Origin: Paludibacteraceae bacterium
GTDB lineage: Bacteria > Bacteroidota > Bacteroidia > Bacteroidales > Paludibacteraceae
Length of the DNA stretch: 35,793 bases
Direction of reading: 5' to 3'
NCBI GenBank assembly: GCA_024401565.1
Contig: JAKSKU010000023.1
Span: forward strand, 1 to 35,793
Shown: positions 16,118-24,539 of the stretch, one piece after another
Position numbering within the stretch: position 1 is the first letter of the stretch
Layout of the letters: each line of letters opens with the position of its first letter
Notes under the pieces: generated by a model
Seen by the model: the letters and a program-made list of their open reading frames with translations, nothing else
The model's database searches: none
Told to the model about the DNA's origin: nothing
Program-made: the position numbers and the translations under genes

Positions 16118-17298
16118 TGTTTTGGAGCAAGTCCATTAGTTAAATCATCTTTCTTCAAAGCACGTTCCAACAACTCCGGAAGTTTGTCTGGCGGACAAGC
16201 AAAACATGGAATTCCAAGAGACGCTATTCTTCTTGCATTATTCTCGTTGTAGAACGCGCGACCTCCGTCTGCAATAGCAAGCAGCACAATTACCGTCGCC
16301 CCACTATCTTTCAACTCCTGCAAACGATTGATAAAGTCTTTTCCTCCGTATTCATCCAAATCTGAGATTAGGAAAAACAATGTGTTTTGAGGGTCTGTCA
16401 TCAATGTCTGGCAGTACGCTATAGATTTGTCGATGTTTGTTCCGCCTCCCATCTGAAAACCATATAGCAAATCTACAGGATCTTCACACATCGACGTCAA
16501 ATCCATTATTTCAGTATCGAAAGCCACCACATTAGTCTGGACAGACGACATGGAGGCAAGAATACACGACATGATGGAAGAATAAATGATCGACTCTCCC
16601 ATTGATCCTGATTGGTCGATATCAAGGATAATGTTCCATTTATTGACGGAATTTTTCCTGTCGAAAAACCAAACCTTCTCCGGAATAATAGTTTTAAGAC
16701 CCTGATTGTAGTTTTTCAGATTGCGTCTGATCGTATATTTGAAGTCGATCGCGCTTGCAGACGGTATTGCTGAATGCTCACGTTTGTTGACAGCAGCCGT
16801 CACACTTGACCGTATGTCGTTTTCCAGCATTTTGTTGATCTGCTCCACCAATCGTTTGATGAACTCTCTAGCCGCAGACTTCGACTTTTGTGGGATCTGG
16901 TCCTTGAGCATCAACAGCGCAGACACCATTTGCACGTCTGGTTCCAGATCGTTTAGAATCTCAGACTCCATAAGAAGCTCCTTCAGATTCTTTCGTTCGA
17001 TCGCATCGTTCTGTATGATCTTTATGGTCTCCTTATCAAACAGTTTTCGGATGTCACCCAACCATTTTGAGATGACAGGTGAAGACTTAGCGTTGCCTGC
17101 TTTCTTGTTTGAGCCTCCATCAAAGCTGCCTTCTCCTGTGCCGTATATGGCTTGTAGCGCACTGTCGAGCATAATGTCAGCCGGGCTCATAACACTTTGT
17201 GTCCCTATGCCTCCTGCCATCTGGCCCAACATGTCGTCACTCTCTTTTCCTAGAATCAGTCTCCAACGCTTTAAATTCTGGGTTTCTTTATCTGTCAT
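16111..17298 (-). CDS. vWA-domain protein (CoxE-like) of a MoxR-DUF5682 module
   Basis: The 395-residue protein has a helical N-terminal half (1-210). A von Willebrand A domain (about 220-390) follows, with an intact MIDAS start D228-Q-S-G-S232 and a second metal-binding loop in MGGGTNID. CoxE/ViaA-type vWA proteins work with MoxR AAA+ ATPases as substrate- or metal-dependent adaptors (RavA-ViaA, CbbQ-CbbO, NorQ-NorD). Here the MoxR gene lies two genes upstream. No signal peptide is seen, so it should be cytoplasmic. It starts 14 bases after the DUF5682 gene. The target is unknown. Confidence 0.87.
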   Translation of the reverse strand: MTDKETQNLKRWRLILGKESDDMLGQMAGGIGTQSVMSPADIMLDSALQAIYGTGEGSFDGGSNKKAGNAKSSPVISKWLGDIRKLFDKETIKIIQNDAIERKNLKELLMESEILNDLEPDVQMVSALLMLKDQIPQKSKSAAREFIKRLVEQINKMLENDIRSSVTAAVNKREHSAIPSASAIDFKYTIRRNLKNYNQGLKTIIPEKVWFFDRKNSVNKWNIILDIDQSGSMGESIIYSSIMSCILASMSSVQTNVVAFDTEIMDLTSMCEDPVDLLYGFQMGGGTNIDKSIAYCQTLMTDPQNTLFFLISDLDEYGGKDFINRLQELKDSGATVIVLLAIADGGRAFYNENNARRIASLGIPCFACPPDKLPELLERALKKDDLTNGLAPKQW

Positions 17299-17312
17299 AA
17301 CTGTTCTTCAAT

Positions 17313-19610
17313 TTAAATGTCGTCAAAGTCAAACTCATCAAGTTCATCGCTCATTTTCTTGGTCTGCTCAGCTATCGCTGTCTGCTCCTCTTCTGTAAGT
17401 GTTCTGACGATGGCAGTGGCCGCCTGTTGCTTGTTAAGGCCCCAGATCTCACCTAGGTTTTCAGCAATTTCAGACTTCTCACCGGCAGTGAAATCACACA
17501 ACGCTCTACGCAAACATACGACAGCACGCATGAACTCCTCTTCGTCAAGATTCTCAACATAGTCCGACATGCATCGCCAAATGGCAAGACGCGTGATTAG
17601 CGAATATCTGTTTTTGCTGGCAAGACCTTCAAACCATGCTGAACCCAGATCAACTGGCATTCCAGGAGAAAGTCGTCTAGACAATTCTGTAAGCAGCAAC
17701 GTCTCATCAGCCTCTCCACGTTCCACAAGCAAAGCCATGGCATATCCCGAACATTTAGGATGCAAATCGTCTCTTGTGGATATTCTAGACATAAGTTTCA
17801 CAAATGTGTCTCCCTGCTCCGCCAAAGAATCGATAGAGAGCTGAACATTGCTCATGATGTTCATAGAATTCACCACCTGTCCTACACCATCGTCGCTGCA
17901 AACGCAAGCACCTTCCAAAGTCAGTATGTAGCGTAGATAGAGCTTCTCCAACAATGGAATAAGTATGGAGCTATCGTATTTTCTGACAGAACCGAACTTT
18001 ATAATTGTCGAAAGTATATCCGCAGTATTCGCGATGGAACTGATAGCAGCACCGTCTACAGCAATATTGCTCAACGCATTCAACGCATATACGCTGGTCT
18101 CAGGAATACCACACATGAAAGCCAAATGGAACACACGAGCAGCCTCATCGATGCTGACCGCGGCGTCCGCCATCTCTCTAAGTTTGTTAGACGTTGCAGA
18201 CAAGATAGAGTCGCCTAACAATGACGATTCTATTATCTCTATTTCAACATTTGTAGTCCACTGGAGAGACCAACGCTCCGACCAGCCCTTCATATGTGTA
18301 GAACCATTGAGAGCAGTCTGCAGCGGTTTGGCGAAATGGATTCCCAATACATACAGGCGGCACAGGAAGAAGGACCGTCTAAGGTCGATCAAGGCCTTTT
18401 CCTCATCCTTGACAGTGTTCTTTTCACGAAGGTCGAGAGCCAACTCCTCTGCCACCTCGTTTCTATATTTATCAAGACGCAGCAGTTCCAACTGATTATT
18501 GAAATCCTCCTGAACGGATGTTGTCCCCATGCCTTCAGGCACACTTCCGATGTGGTCACCCTTAACCTCTATTCTAAGGAACGACTCAACCAACTCAGAC
18601 TCATTGCCATGACCCATTGCGGAGATAGCAGCGTCGTGCATGTCTGTTAGCGACGGAATCCTGTTTGCACGGAAACTTGCCAGCGTCTTGGCCAACAAGT
18701 CAGCATCAATGACCTCTGCCGACGACACAATATGGCCAGACTTTCTTTGCTCATCAGCCACAGCCACCAAGTATCTCTCAGTGAAATTCTCATTCAGTGT
18801 GTTGTCGTTCAACGCTTGCCAAAGCATATCGTAGTAGCCGGGAGCCTTGTTGCCAGCGCCGTAACCCGACAGACGCGACAAGCGATAGTAAGTGTATGGC
18901 ATCAGTGTGGACGACGACTCCAGACGAGGCAGTTTGTTCACCTCATCGTCCGTCATCGGCTCATTAGTCTCCAATCCGCTCACATGGTACGCACCGCAGA
19001 CACAGAACACTTTTTTGTCTTCCGTCGTCTTGCAGAGAATCACACGTTTCATGTATGCTTCACGTATGAGATTTCTAGAAAATGAATAGGTGTCATTTTC
19101 CTCAAGAAGACGCAACTCTTTTCCCAATACTTTAATAGCCTCCTGATACTTTCCTGTCCCTGCTATTGTCTCAAAATTACGGTCCCAGTAATCTTCATAC
19201 TTCTCCCCCGACACCTTTTCCAACTCTTTATAGACATCAAATCGAGACTCTTGGCCATCTTGGTCATAAATTCGGTTGTTGTCAAAAGCCAAAAAGACAG
19301 ATGTCGGCAGATCCATGAAAGCGCACTCCTTATTGTTTTTGTGAGCCCACAGAATAGCCTGCACTTCAGGAGAATAGCTGGCAAACGGATACAATATAGA
19401 CTGTACAGGTTGCGTCTGGGTATAGGACATTAGTGCAATAGGGAAACGGATATCCTTATTGCACAGCCATTTCATCATATTTGTAAGATCTTCAGGCCCC
19501 TCCACAAGAACCACATCCGGGTTCACCTCATCCAGACGGCGCAACAATTCGAACGCACCTGTCGGAGAATGATGGGCAATACCGAAGATTTCCACGTTTG
19601 ACATATTCAT
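17313..19610 (-). CDS. DUF5682-family protein, TIKI/TraB-like putative metalloenzyme
   Basis: The 765-residue protein begins EIFGIAHHSPTGAFELL with His13 and His14, then VVLVEGP with Glu37, and has a second motif VCGAYHVSGL (His209). A GxxH near the start, a following Glu and a later G-A-x-H-x-x-G recall the TIKI/TraB and EreA/ChaN metal-dependent hydrolases; this is inference from motifs. Residues about 300-740 are helical and probably repeat-like. It starts 2 bases after the MoxR stop, a tight coupling. I recall DUF5682 genes occurring with MoxR, vWA and SWIM genes in many bacteria. Substrate and process are unknown. A second in-frame ATG at residue 3 is an alternative start. Confidence 0.8.
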   Translation of the reverse strand: MNMSNVEIFGIAHHSPTGAFELLRRLDEVNPDVVLVEGPEDLTNMMKWLCNKDIRFPIALMSYTQTQPVQSILYPFASYSPEVQAILWAHKNNKECAFMDLPTSVFLAFDNNRIYDQDGQESRFDVYKELEKVSGEKYEDYWDRNFETIAGTGKYQEAIKVLGKELRLLEENDTYSFSRNLIREAYMKRVILCKTTEDKKVFCVCGAYHVSGLETNEPMTDDEVNKLPRLESSSTLMPYTYYRLSRLSGYGAGNKAPGYYDMLWQALNDNTLNENFTERYLVAVADEQRKSGHIVSSAEVIDADLLAKTLASFRANRIPSLTDMHDAAISAMGHGNESELVESFLRIEVKGDHIGSVPEGMGTTSVQEDFNNQLELLRLDKYRNEVAEELALDLREKNTVKDEEKALIDLRRSFFLCRLYVLGIHFAKPLQTALNGSTHMKGWSERWSLQWTTNVEIEIIESSLLGDSILSATSNKLREMADAAVSIDEAARVFHLAFMCGIPETSVYALNALSNIAVDGAAISSIANTADILSTIIKFGSVRKYDSSILIPLLEKLYLRYILTLEGACVCSDDGVGQVVNSMNIMSNVQLSIDSLAEQGDTFVKLMSRISTRDDLHPKCSGYAMALLVERGEADETLLLTELSRRLSPGMPVDLGSAWFEGLASKNRYSLITRLAIWRCMSDYVENLDEEEFMRAVVCLRRALCDFTAGEKSEIAENLGEIWGLNKQQAATAIVRTLTEEEQTAIAEQTKKMSDELDEFDFDDI

Positions 19611-19612
19611 GA

Positions 19613-20701
19613 TTAATCATTCAACGCCTTGCATGCCTTGTAGAGCGGCATCCATTCAGAGCCACGCTTCTTCATGACATTTTCCAAGTACTCTGTCCAG
19701 CTAACAGCATCCTTCTCCTCATCTTTAACGATGGCACCCTGCAAAGAAGCAGCCAAGTCATCAGCTGATATCTCTCCGTTTCCAAAACTTCCGGCCAACG
19801 CCATTGAGTTGGACAACAACGAGATAGCCTCTGCAGTAGATAGGACACCAGATGTCTGCTTAATCTTCATTGTTCCGTCCTCTGTCACTCCGTTTCGGAT
19901 CTCACGGAAGATAGTAGCCACCTTTTCTATGATGTCCGCGTTAGGAATAGACGCATTGACTGTATTAAGAGCAGAAAGCTGAGTGACACGTTTCTTGATG
20001 ATCTCCATCTCTGTGCTCTTATCGTTAGGTGTAGGCAAAACGATGATGTTGAAACGACGTTTCAAAGCGGCAGACATTGCATTTACACCCTTGTCTCTGG
20101 TGTTGGCAGTAGCGATAATGTTGAATCCCCTTTGAGCAGGCACCTCAATATTGAGTTCAGGCACCGCGATTCTCTTCTCCGACAAAATAGAGATCAAGGC
20201 ATCCTGCACTTCGCTGGCGCATCTTGATATCTCCTCAAAACGAGCGATTGTGCCGCTCTCCATTGCTCTGTAGATAGGGCTCTTCACCATAGCGTCAGCA
20301 GACGGACCCTGCGCGATCAACATTGCGTAGTTCCAAGAATAACGTATCTGCTCCTCAGATGTGCCGGCAGTACCCTGCACCACCTTTGTTGAATCACCGT
20401 TGATAGCTGCGGAAAGGTGTTCTGAAAGCCACGATTTAGCAGTTCCCGGCTCACCAATAAGCAGCAAAGCTCTGTCTGTTAGCAAAGTGGCGATGGCAAC
20501 CTCCACAATACGTTTGTTGCCGATGTATTTTGGTGTTATCTCCGTCTTTCCTGATTTACCACCTATGATATAAGTCAACACTGATTTAGGAGACATCTTC
20601 CAACCAGCTGGAATAGGATCCTTCTCGTTCTTAATCAATGTGTCAATCTCTTCCTGGAAAAGCAACTCCGCTGATTTCCTAAGTATGTTTTCTGAACTCA
20701 T
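19613..20701 (-). CDS. MoxR-family AAA+ ATPase
   Basis: The 362-residue protein has Walker A GEPGTAKS (83-90), a Walker B-like ARFEEI (153-158; the usual Asp-Glu is Glu-Glu), sensor 1 in ATAN (197-200) and an arginine-finger region LKRRF (213-217). A helical lid (about 230-340) follows. MoxR ATPases form hexamers that remodel or activate proteins with a vWA partner. It is the motor of this operon: SWIM and helical protein upstream, DUF5682 and vWA downstream. The 109-base gap before it contains a hairpin. No membrane segment is present. Confidence 0.9.
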   Translation of the reverse strand: MSSENILRKSAELLFQEEIDTLIKNEKDPIPAGWKMSPKSVLTYIIGGKSGKTEITPKYIGNKRIVEVAIATLLTDRALLLIGEPGTAKSWLSEHLSAAINGDSTKVVQGTAGTSEEQIRYSWNYAMLIAQGPSADAMVKSPIYRAMESGTIARFEEISRCASEVQDALISILSEKRIAVPELNIEVPAQRGFNIIATANTRDKGVNAMSAALKRRFNIIVLPTPNDKSTEMEIIKKRVTQLSALNTVNASIPNADIIEKVATIFREIRNGVTEDGTMKIKQTSGVLSTAEAISLLSNSMALAGSFGNGEISADDLAASLQGAIVKDEEKDAVSWTEYLENVMKKRGSEWMPLYKACKALND

Positions 20702-20754
20702 AATTTATGTCTTATCCTTTATTTTAGAGCAGTTGCCCTAAATGAGGATTGTTA

Positions 20755-20783
20755 AAGGCCCATGTCTGATTTATTTGGGCCTT
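20755..20783 (-). other. Hairpin inside the SWIM-MoxR operon
   Basis: AAGGCCCA (20755-20762) pairs with TGGGCCTT (20776-20783) around a 13-base loop. It lies in the 109-base gap before the MoxR gene. On the transcript it is followed by TAACAATCC and not by a U-run, so it is more likely a processing or stability element, or a weak attenuator, than a terminator. Confidence 0.4.
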
Positions 20784-20810
20784 AACCCCTCCAACTTGTA
20801 TATAATTACC

Positions 20811-21692
20811 TTATTTTTTAGACTCACTATTCATAAACGTAATGATAGTGTCTGTCTCCCAGTTCTGACTCTCAAAGAAATTCAAAACTTCCTGTATTTC
20901 AGGACATCCGGGATGCTTTGAAATCAAAGCCTTTGCGATTCTGATGTTGTCTTTGATATCTTTCGACTTTTTAGCGGTGATAAACTTGACATACAACCAT
21001 GCAGGGACATCCTTTTTTTGAAAATATAGATATGTAGCGTCATTCGGCTTGAATTTAGTGATGTTTTCCGCATACCATTTGGCACCAGCATGATCCCCTA
21101 AAGCGTCTAGCAACTCCACAGAATAGATATTTGTCGACTCTTTGACAATATCTATATATTTACCAGTTTTATCATTTTGGATAGCATTAACAAGAATATC
21201 AAGGAAGCCTCCATTTGATCCGTGATATACCATGCTATGTCTGTAAAATTCCAATGTCTTTTTGAACATATTTGTGCTCAATAAAGCCATCGGATTTGCA
21301 ATCAAGAATGTTCGCAAAGGAGCATAATTCTCAGTTGTCACATCACACATGACAGACAAGATAGATTTAGGGATATTTACATGAGGACGTTCAGATGTCA
21401 CAACCTCTTCGTAGCCATCCAACTCTTTTGTGCCAATAGTACCCTGAGTCTTGATCACAGCATATACTGTTCCAAGAACAGTCAGGATCTGCTTGTTGCG
21501 CTTCTCTTTCTCTGTTGTGAAAATAGCGTTGGCGGCCGACTGTATCTTACCAAATACAGGGTTTACCGCAGCTAACGACGACATATCCTCAATAGCTTTC
21601 TTCAACTTGAAATCGTCGTCGATAAGATTGGTTCCAGCAATAACGATATGGTCCAATCTCTCTTTAAGATTATATAATGGTTCTAGATTCAT
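20811..21692 (-). CDS. Helical protein of unknown function in the MoxR module
   Basis: The 293-residue protein is predicted mostly alpha-helical, with no signal peptide or membrane span. Repeated helix pairs (LDALGDHAGAKWYAENI; PGCPEIQEVLNFF) suggest a TPR- or HEAT-like solenoid in the C-terminal half, as expected for an adaptor. No family was recognised with confidence. It lies 36 bases after the SWIM gene and 109 bases before MoxR on the same strand, so it is probably a component of the same module. Confidence 0.65.
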   Translation of the reverse strand: MNLEPLYNLKERLDHIVIAGTNLIDDDFKLKKAIEDMSSLAAVNPVFGKIQSAANAIFTTEKEKRNKQILTVLGTVYAVIKTQGTIGTKELDGYEEVVTSERPHVNIPKSILSVMCDVTTENYAPLRTFLIANPMALLSTNMFKKTLEFYRHSMVYHGSNGGFLDILVNAIQNDKTGKYIDIVKESTNIYSVELLDALGDHAGAKWYAENITKFKPNDATYLYFQKKDVPAWLYVKFITAKKSKDIKDNIRIAKALISKHPGCPEIQEVLNFFESQNWETDTIITFMNSESKK

Positions 21693-21728
21693 CTTTTATG
21701 ATTCTTATAATGGTATCAATAAACTTCC

Positions 21729-23168
21729 TTAGGCGATTCTTATTATTTTCTCCTCGTTGATGTAAGAGAATGGCAAAAGATAGATACTGCCGTCCTTATA
21801 AAACATCTCACCGAAGATAGCATCACCAGGTTTGATTTCAACAGGCAAATCCTTGATCTGCTCGGATGGCTTCATGTAGACGCTGCCCCTTAGGATGATA
21901 TTGTTGCCTGCTTTATCGACAATTACCATATGATTCTCATTCGCAAGGACTTTCTCGATAGTGAATAAGACTGGGTATTCGTTGTTTGCCATCGTATTCT
22001 TGATGACATTCTTCACTTTTTTCGCAGCGGTCGGGATATCCGGATCAGCGACACTCAAGATACGAGCGCAATCGTCAGCAGTGACTGGAGATGTACGCGG
22101 TTGCTCCCAACGGATTCTTCTGCAGCCGATACCTGGATATTTCACCATGACAGACGCGCTGGTCTTCTCGAAATTGGAATCCTCTTGCGGCAGATTGGAA
22201 GAGTAAGGACGGATATTGACAGAACAATATAGTTCACCAGTTTTAAGTTCAATATAATACGAGATGTCTCTTGACTCTTGTTTGACGTTATCCCATTCAG
22301 TATACATACCAAGCTGAATCAACTGGACATCCTTTTCAAAACTGTTGATGCCGATAAGAGAGTCGAACTTCCAGATACCACCCAATGCCTCGAAAAGATA
22401 TCCGTTGTCTTCCGAAATGTTATCCATCTCAATATTAGACTGCAGATAATCTCTACCCTTTTGAATGATAGTGTTGATACACAGTATCTTCTCTATTGTC
22501 TGTTGATATAACAAGTTTATAGTTTCCTCGTCGGAATGCTTCATTCTATCGATATAATTAGCAATCTGCATGAATGCAGCCTGAAGTCCAGGAATATAGT
22601 ATGTTCCTAAATCATTAGCGACATCGACGAATTTTTTAGCAGATTGTCCGGAAAGAGTGGCCACACCTGATGAAAGCAATTCATCGACGATCTTTTCAGC
22701 AACGTCTAATCCCTCCAATTGTTGAGCCATCTTCTTCTTGCTGGCAGCCGCGCTTGATTTTGATTTAGCCTTTGGAGCTCCAGCATTATCGATAGCCTCC
22801 TGTATTTTTGCCTCTTTCTTTGCTTCCGCAGCTTCTTTCTTAGCTTTCTTAGCCGCTAGATCCTCAGGTATCGCACTGTCAGAGAAAGCCTTTCCCGAAA
22901 TGATTTCATACATCAAGCCTATACCATGCTTACATGGGAACTGTCGGCTAGGGCAAGAACATCTGCACACAGGGTCCTGACTACCATCACCAAAGTCAAC
23001 TGATGTGTTATAAAAGCCGCTGCTTCCTGCGCATTCCGCCCAATACACTGTTGATTCCGCATCTTTGCACAAATTTTTAAAACTGCCTTTCTGACTTAGT
23101 TTCTTACCATTTGATACTGCACTCGCATTGGCAGCAATTCGCATAATCGTTGCTTCCGTCAAATCCAT
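21729..23168 (-). CDS. SWIM zinc-finger protein, first gene of the MoxR-vWA module
   Basis: The 479-residue protein has a SWIM motif C70-x-C72-x6-C79-x-H81 (CSCPSRQFPCKH). SWIM fingers bind zinc and mediate DNA or protein contacts. A Lys/Ala/Glu-rich helical linker (about 105-150) follows, then a domain of about 320 residues with mixed strands and helices that was not recognised. No nuclease or helicase motif is visible. As first gene it may supply target recognition. The upstream 300 bases hold no gene. Confidence 0.82.
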   Translation of the reverse strand: MDLTEATIMRIAANASAVSNGKKLSQKGSFKNLCKDAESTVYWAECAGSSGFYNTSVDFGDGSQDPVCRCSCPSRQFPCKHGIGLMYEIISGKAFSDSAIPEDLAAKKAKKEAAEAKKEAKIQEAIDNAGAPKAKSKSSAAASKKKMAQQLEGLDVAEKIVDELLSSGVATLSGQSAKKFVDVANDLGTYYIPGLQAAFMQIANYIDRMKHSDEETINLLYQQTIEKILCINTIIQKGRDYLQSNIEMDNISEDNGYLFEALGGIWKFDSLIGINSFEKDVQLIQLGMYTEWDNVKQESRDISYYIELKTGELYCSVNIRPYSSNLPQEDSNFEKTSASVMVKYPGIGCRRIRWEQPRTSPVTADDCARILSVADPDIPTAAKKVKNVIKNTMANNEYPVLFTIEKVLANENHMVIVDKAGNNIILRGSVYMKPSEQIKDLPVEIKPGDAIFGEMFYKDGSIYLLPFSYINEEKIIRIA

Positions 23169-23471
23169 ATGTATAATTCTATAAGTTTCTTTAATTTAAT
23201 CACTTTTTCATATAAGTTCACATTCCACTTAAAACCGACATTTACTGCCTAAACAATTCTGTTTTCCGTCATCAGTCAAGTGGGAGACAACCATAAATTT
23301 TCATAAAAGTACAAAAAAAGAGTTTCGAAATTTTCGTTCGCAATATTTTTTCATGTTGTTTTATTATTTTTTAACATCTGGTCAAATCAATCTTATTCTG
23401 AACCTAAGACAATATCCATCATACCACATGAAGTAAAAAAAGAGGTCATTTCAAAAAAAAACTATCAAATG
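23169..23471. other. Divergent intergenic region
   Basis: About 300 AT-rich bases separate the start of the SWIM gene (minus) from the promoter of the aromatic operon (plus). No ORF with coding character, tRNA or clear hairpin is visible. No good TAnnTTTG on the minus strand was found here; the only good match is at 23516-23509, within the inverted repeat next to the plus promoter. Confidence 0.5.
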
Positions 23472-23502
23472 TTGTGTAAAAGCGATTTAATATGTAATTT
23501 TG
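23472..23502 (+). promoter_or_regulatory. Promoter of the aromatic amino acid operon
   Basis: TTG (23472-23474), 20 bases and TAATTTTG (23495-23502) match the Bacteroidota promoter. Transcription would start near 23509, about 20 bases before the leader peptide ATG at 23528. Confidence 0.65.
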
Positions 23503-23516
23503 CAGTCACAAAATTA
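23495..23516. repeat. 8-6-8 inverted repeat made of two -7 elements
   Basis: TAATTTTG (23495-23502), six bases, then CAAAATTA (23509-23516) form a perfect dyad. The left arm is the -7 element of the aromatic operon; the right arm read on the minus strand is also TAATTTTG. It could be a face-to-face promoter pair or a repressor operator over the promoter. Confidence 0.5.
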
Positions 23517-23527
23517 TTGTAGACACA

Positions 23528-23584
23528 ATGCAACAACGATATTTCGCATATTATTACTTTTTTTACTTTTACTTTAGAAGGTAA
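23528..23584 (+). CDS. pheL: Phe/Tyr attenuation leader peptide
   Basis: The 18-codon frame encodes MQQRYFAYYYFFYFYFRR: 6 Tyr and 5 Phe, 10 of them within residues 6-16. It stops 2 bases before the antiterminator strand at 23587. No normal protein has this composition at this place. It is the sensing element of a ribosome-mediated attenuator. Scarce charged tRNA-Phe or tRNA-Tyr would stall the ribosome in the codon run and leave 23587-23594 free. The gene is shorter than usual ORF cut-offs. The symbol pheL is used by analogy; the peptide senses both amino acids. Confidence 0.88.
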   Translation: MQQRYFAYYYFFYFYFRR

Positions 23585-23586
23585 GA

Positions 23587-23661
23587 GCGGGATTTTGTTG
23601 TGTATAAAATAACTTATCAAAAAGATATAATCCCGCATTCATCTGAATGTGGGATTTTTTT
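23587..23661 (+). promoter_or_regulatory. Transcription attenuator (antiterminator and terminator)
   Basis: Strand 2, GCGGGATT (23587-23594), is perfectly complementary to AATCCCGC (23629-23636), which is also the 5' half of the terminator. The terminator pairs 23629-23640 with 23645-23656, 12 bp with one G-U and loop ATCT, and runs into seven T (23655-23661). A ribosome at the leader stop covers strand 2, so the terminator forms. A ribosome stalled at the Phe/Tyr codons leaves strand 2 free, so the antiterminator forms and the genes are read. Confidence 0.87.
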
Positions 23662-23670
23662 GTAATAGAG

Positions 23671-24510
23671 ATGAAACGAGTAGCAATCCAAGGAGTGAAA
23701 GGCTGTTTCCATGAGATAGCAGCACGTGAATTCTTCCAGGGAGAAGAGATTGACGCTGTAGAGTGCGAGACATTCGAGGAACTTTTCGAGACAGTCAAGA
23801 GAGAGGGCATCATCGCCACTCTTGCTATTGAGAACACGATAGCAGGAAGCCTTCTTCAGAATCATATTCTGCTTAAGGAGAGCGGATTGAAAATTGCTGG
23901 AGAACAGAAGATTCGTATCCGCCACAACCTTGTTGCCATGCCTGGCCAAGAGTTGGAATCAATCAAAGAGGTATATTCGCATCCTATCGCGTTGATGCAG
24001 ATCCGCAACTTCCTCGACGACCATAAGTTCCTTAAGGCTGTTGAGTGGGACGACACAGCATCGTCGGCAAAAATGATCGCTCGTGAGCAGTGTATGGGTA
24101 AGGCTGGAGTATGTAGCGAGTGGGCAGCCGAAATCTACGGTCTTGAGATCCTTGCCAAAGGCATTGAGACAAACAAGCGTAACTTCACTCGTTTCTTGGT
24201 GATCTCTGATCCATGGACTGTGGATGAGATCAAGAAAGACCAGACTCCTAACAAAGCGTCTCTTGTGTTCCGTCTACCTCATGAAGAGGGCAGTTTGGCA
24301 AAAATCCTTTCAATCATGTCGTATTATGGCATGAACCTTACTAAGATCCAGTCTATGCCAATCATCGGACGTGAATGGGAGTATGAGTTCTATGTCGACT
24401 TGCGCTTTGAAGACTATTTGAAATACAAGCAGAGTCTTGAGGCTTTCCAACCATTGACTAAAGATTTGGTCATCCTTGGAGAATACCGCGAAGGTAGACA
24501 AACTATTTAA
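23671..24510 (+). CDS. pheA: Prephenate dehydratase
   Basis: The 279-residue enzyme converts prephenate to phenylpyruvate. Residues 1-180 form the catalytic dehydratase domain with VAIQGVKGCFHEIAA at the start, ATLAIENTIAGS, and the family signature T173-R174-F175 (NFTRFLVI). Residues about 195-270 form an ACT domain (SLVFRLPHEEGSLAKILSIM), which usually binds Phe for feedback inhibition. No chorismate mutase is fused here; that domain sits in the third gene. ATG 23671 follows the attenuator by 9 bases. An upstream in-frame start at 23647 lies inside the terminator stem and is unlikely. Confidence 0.92.
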   Translation: MKRVAIQGVKGCFHEIAAREFFQGEEIDAVECETFEELFETVKREGIIATLAIENTIAGSLLQNHILLKESGLKIAGEQKIRIRHNLVAMPGQELESIKEVYSHPIALMQIRNFLDDHKFLKAVEWDDTASSAKMIAREQCMGKAGVCSEWAAEIYGLEILAKGIETNKRNFTRFLVISDPWTVDEIKKDQTPNKASLVFRLPHEEGSLAKILSIMSYYGMNLTKIQSMPIIGREWEYEFYVDLRFEDYLKYKQSLEAFQPLTKDLVILGEYREGRQTI

Positions 24511-24539
24511 TTAATAGTTATTAGTTAATGATTAATAGT

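Noticed and set aside
23587-23661. T-box riboswitch as an alternative reading of the aromatic operon leader
   Set aside because: There is no T-box sequence or specifier stem, and the leader codes a Tyr/Phe-rich peptide, which explains the structure fully.
23647-23670. Eight-residue extension of prephenate dehydratase from 23647
   Set aside because: This start lies in the attenuator terminator stem and U-run; ATG 23671 aligns with the normal family start.
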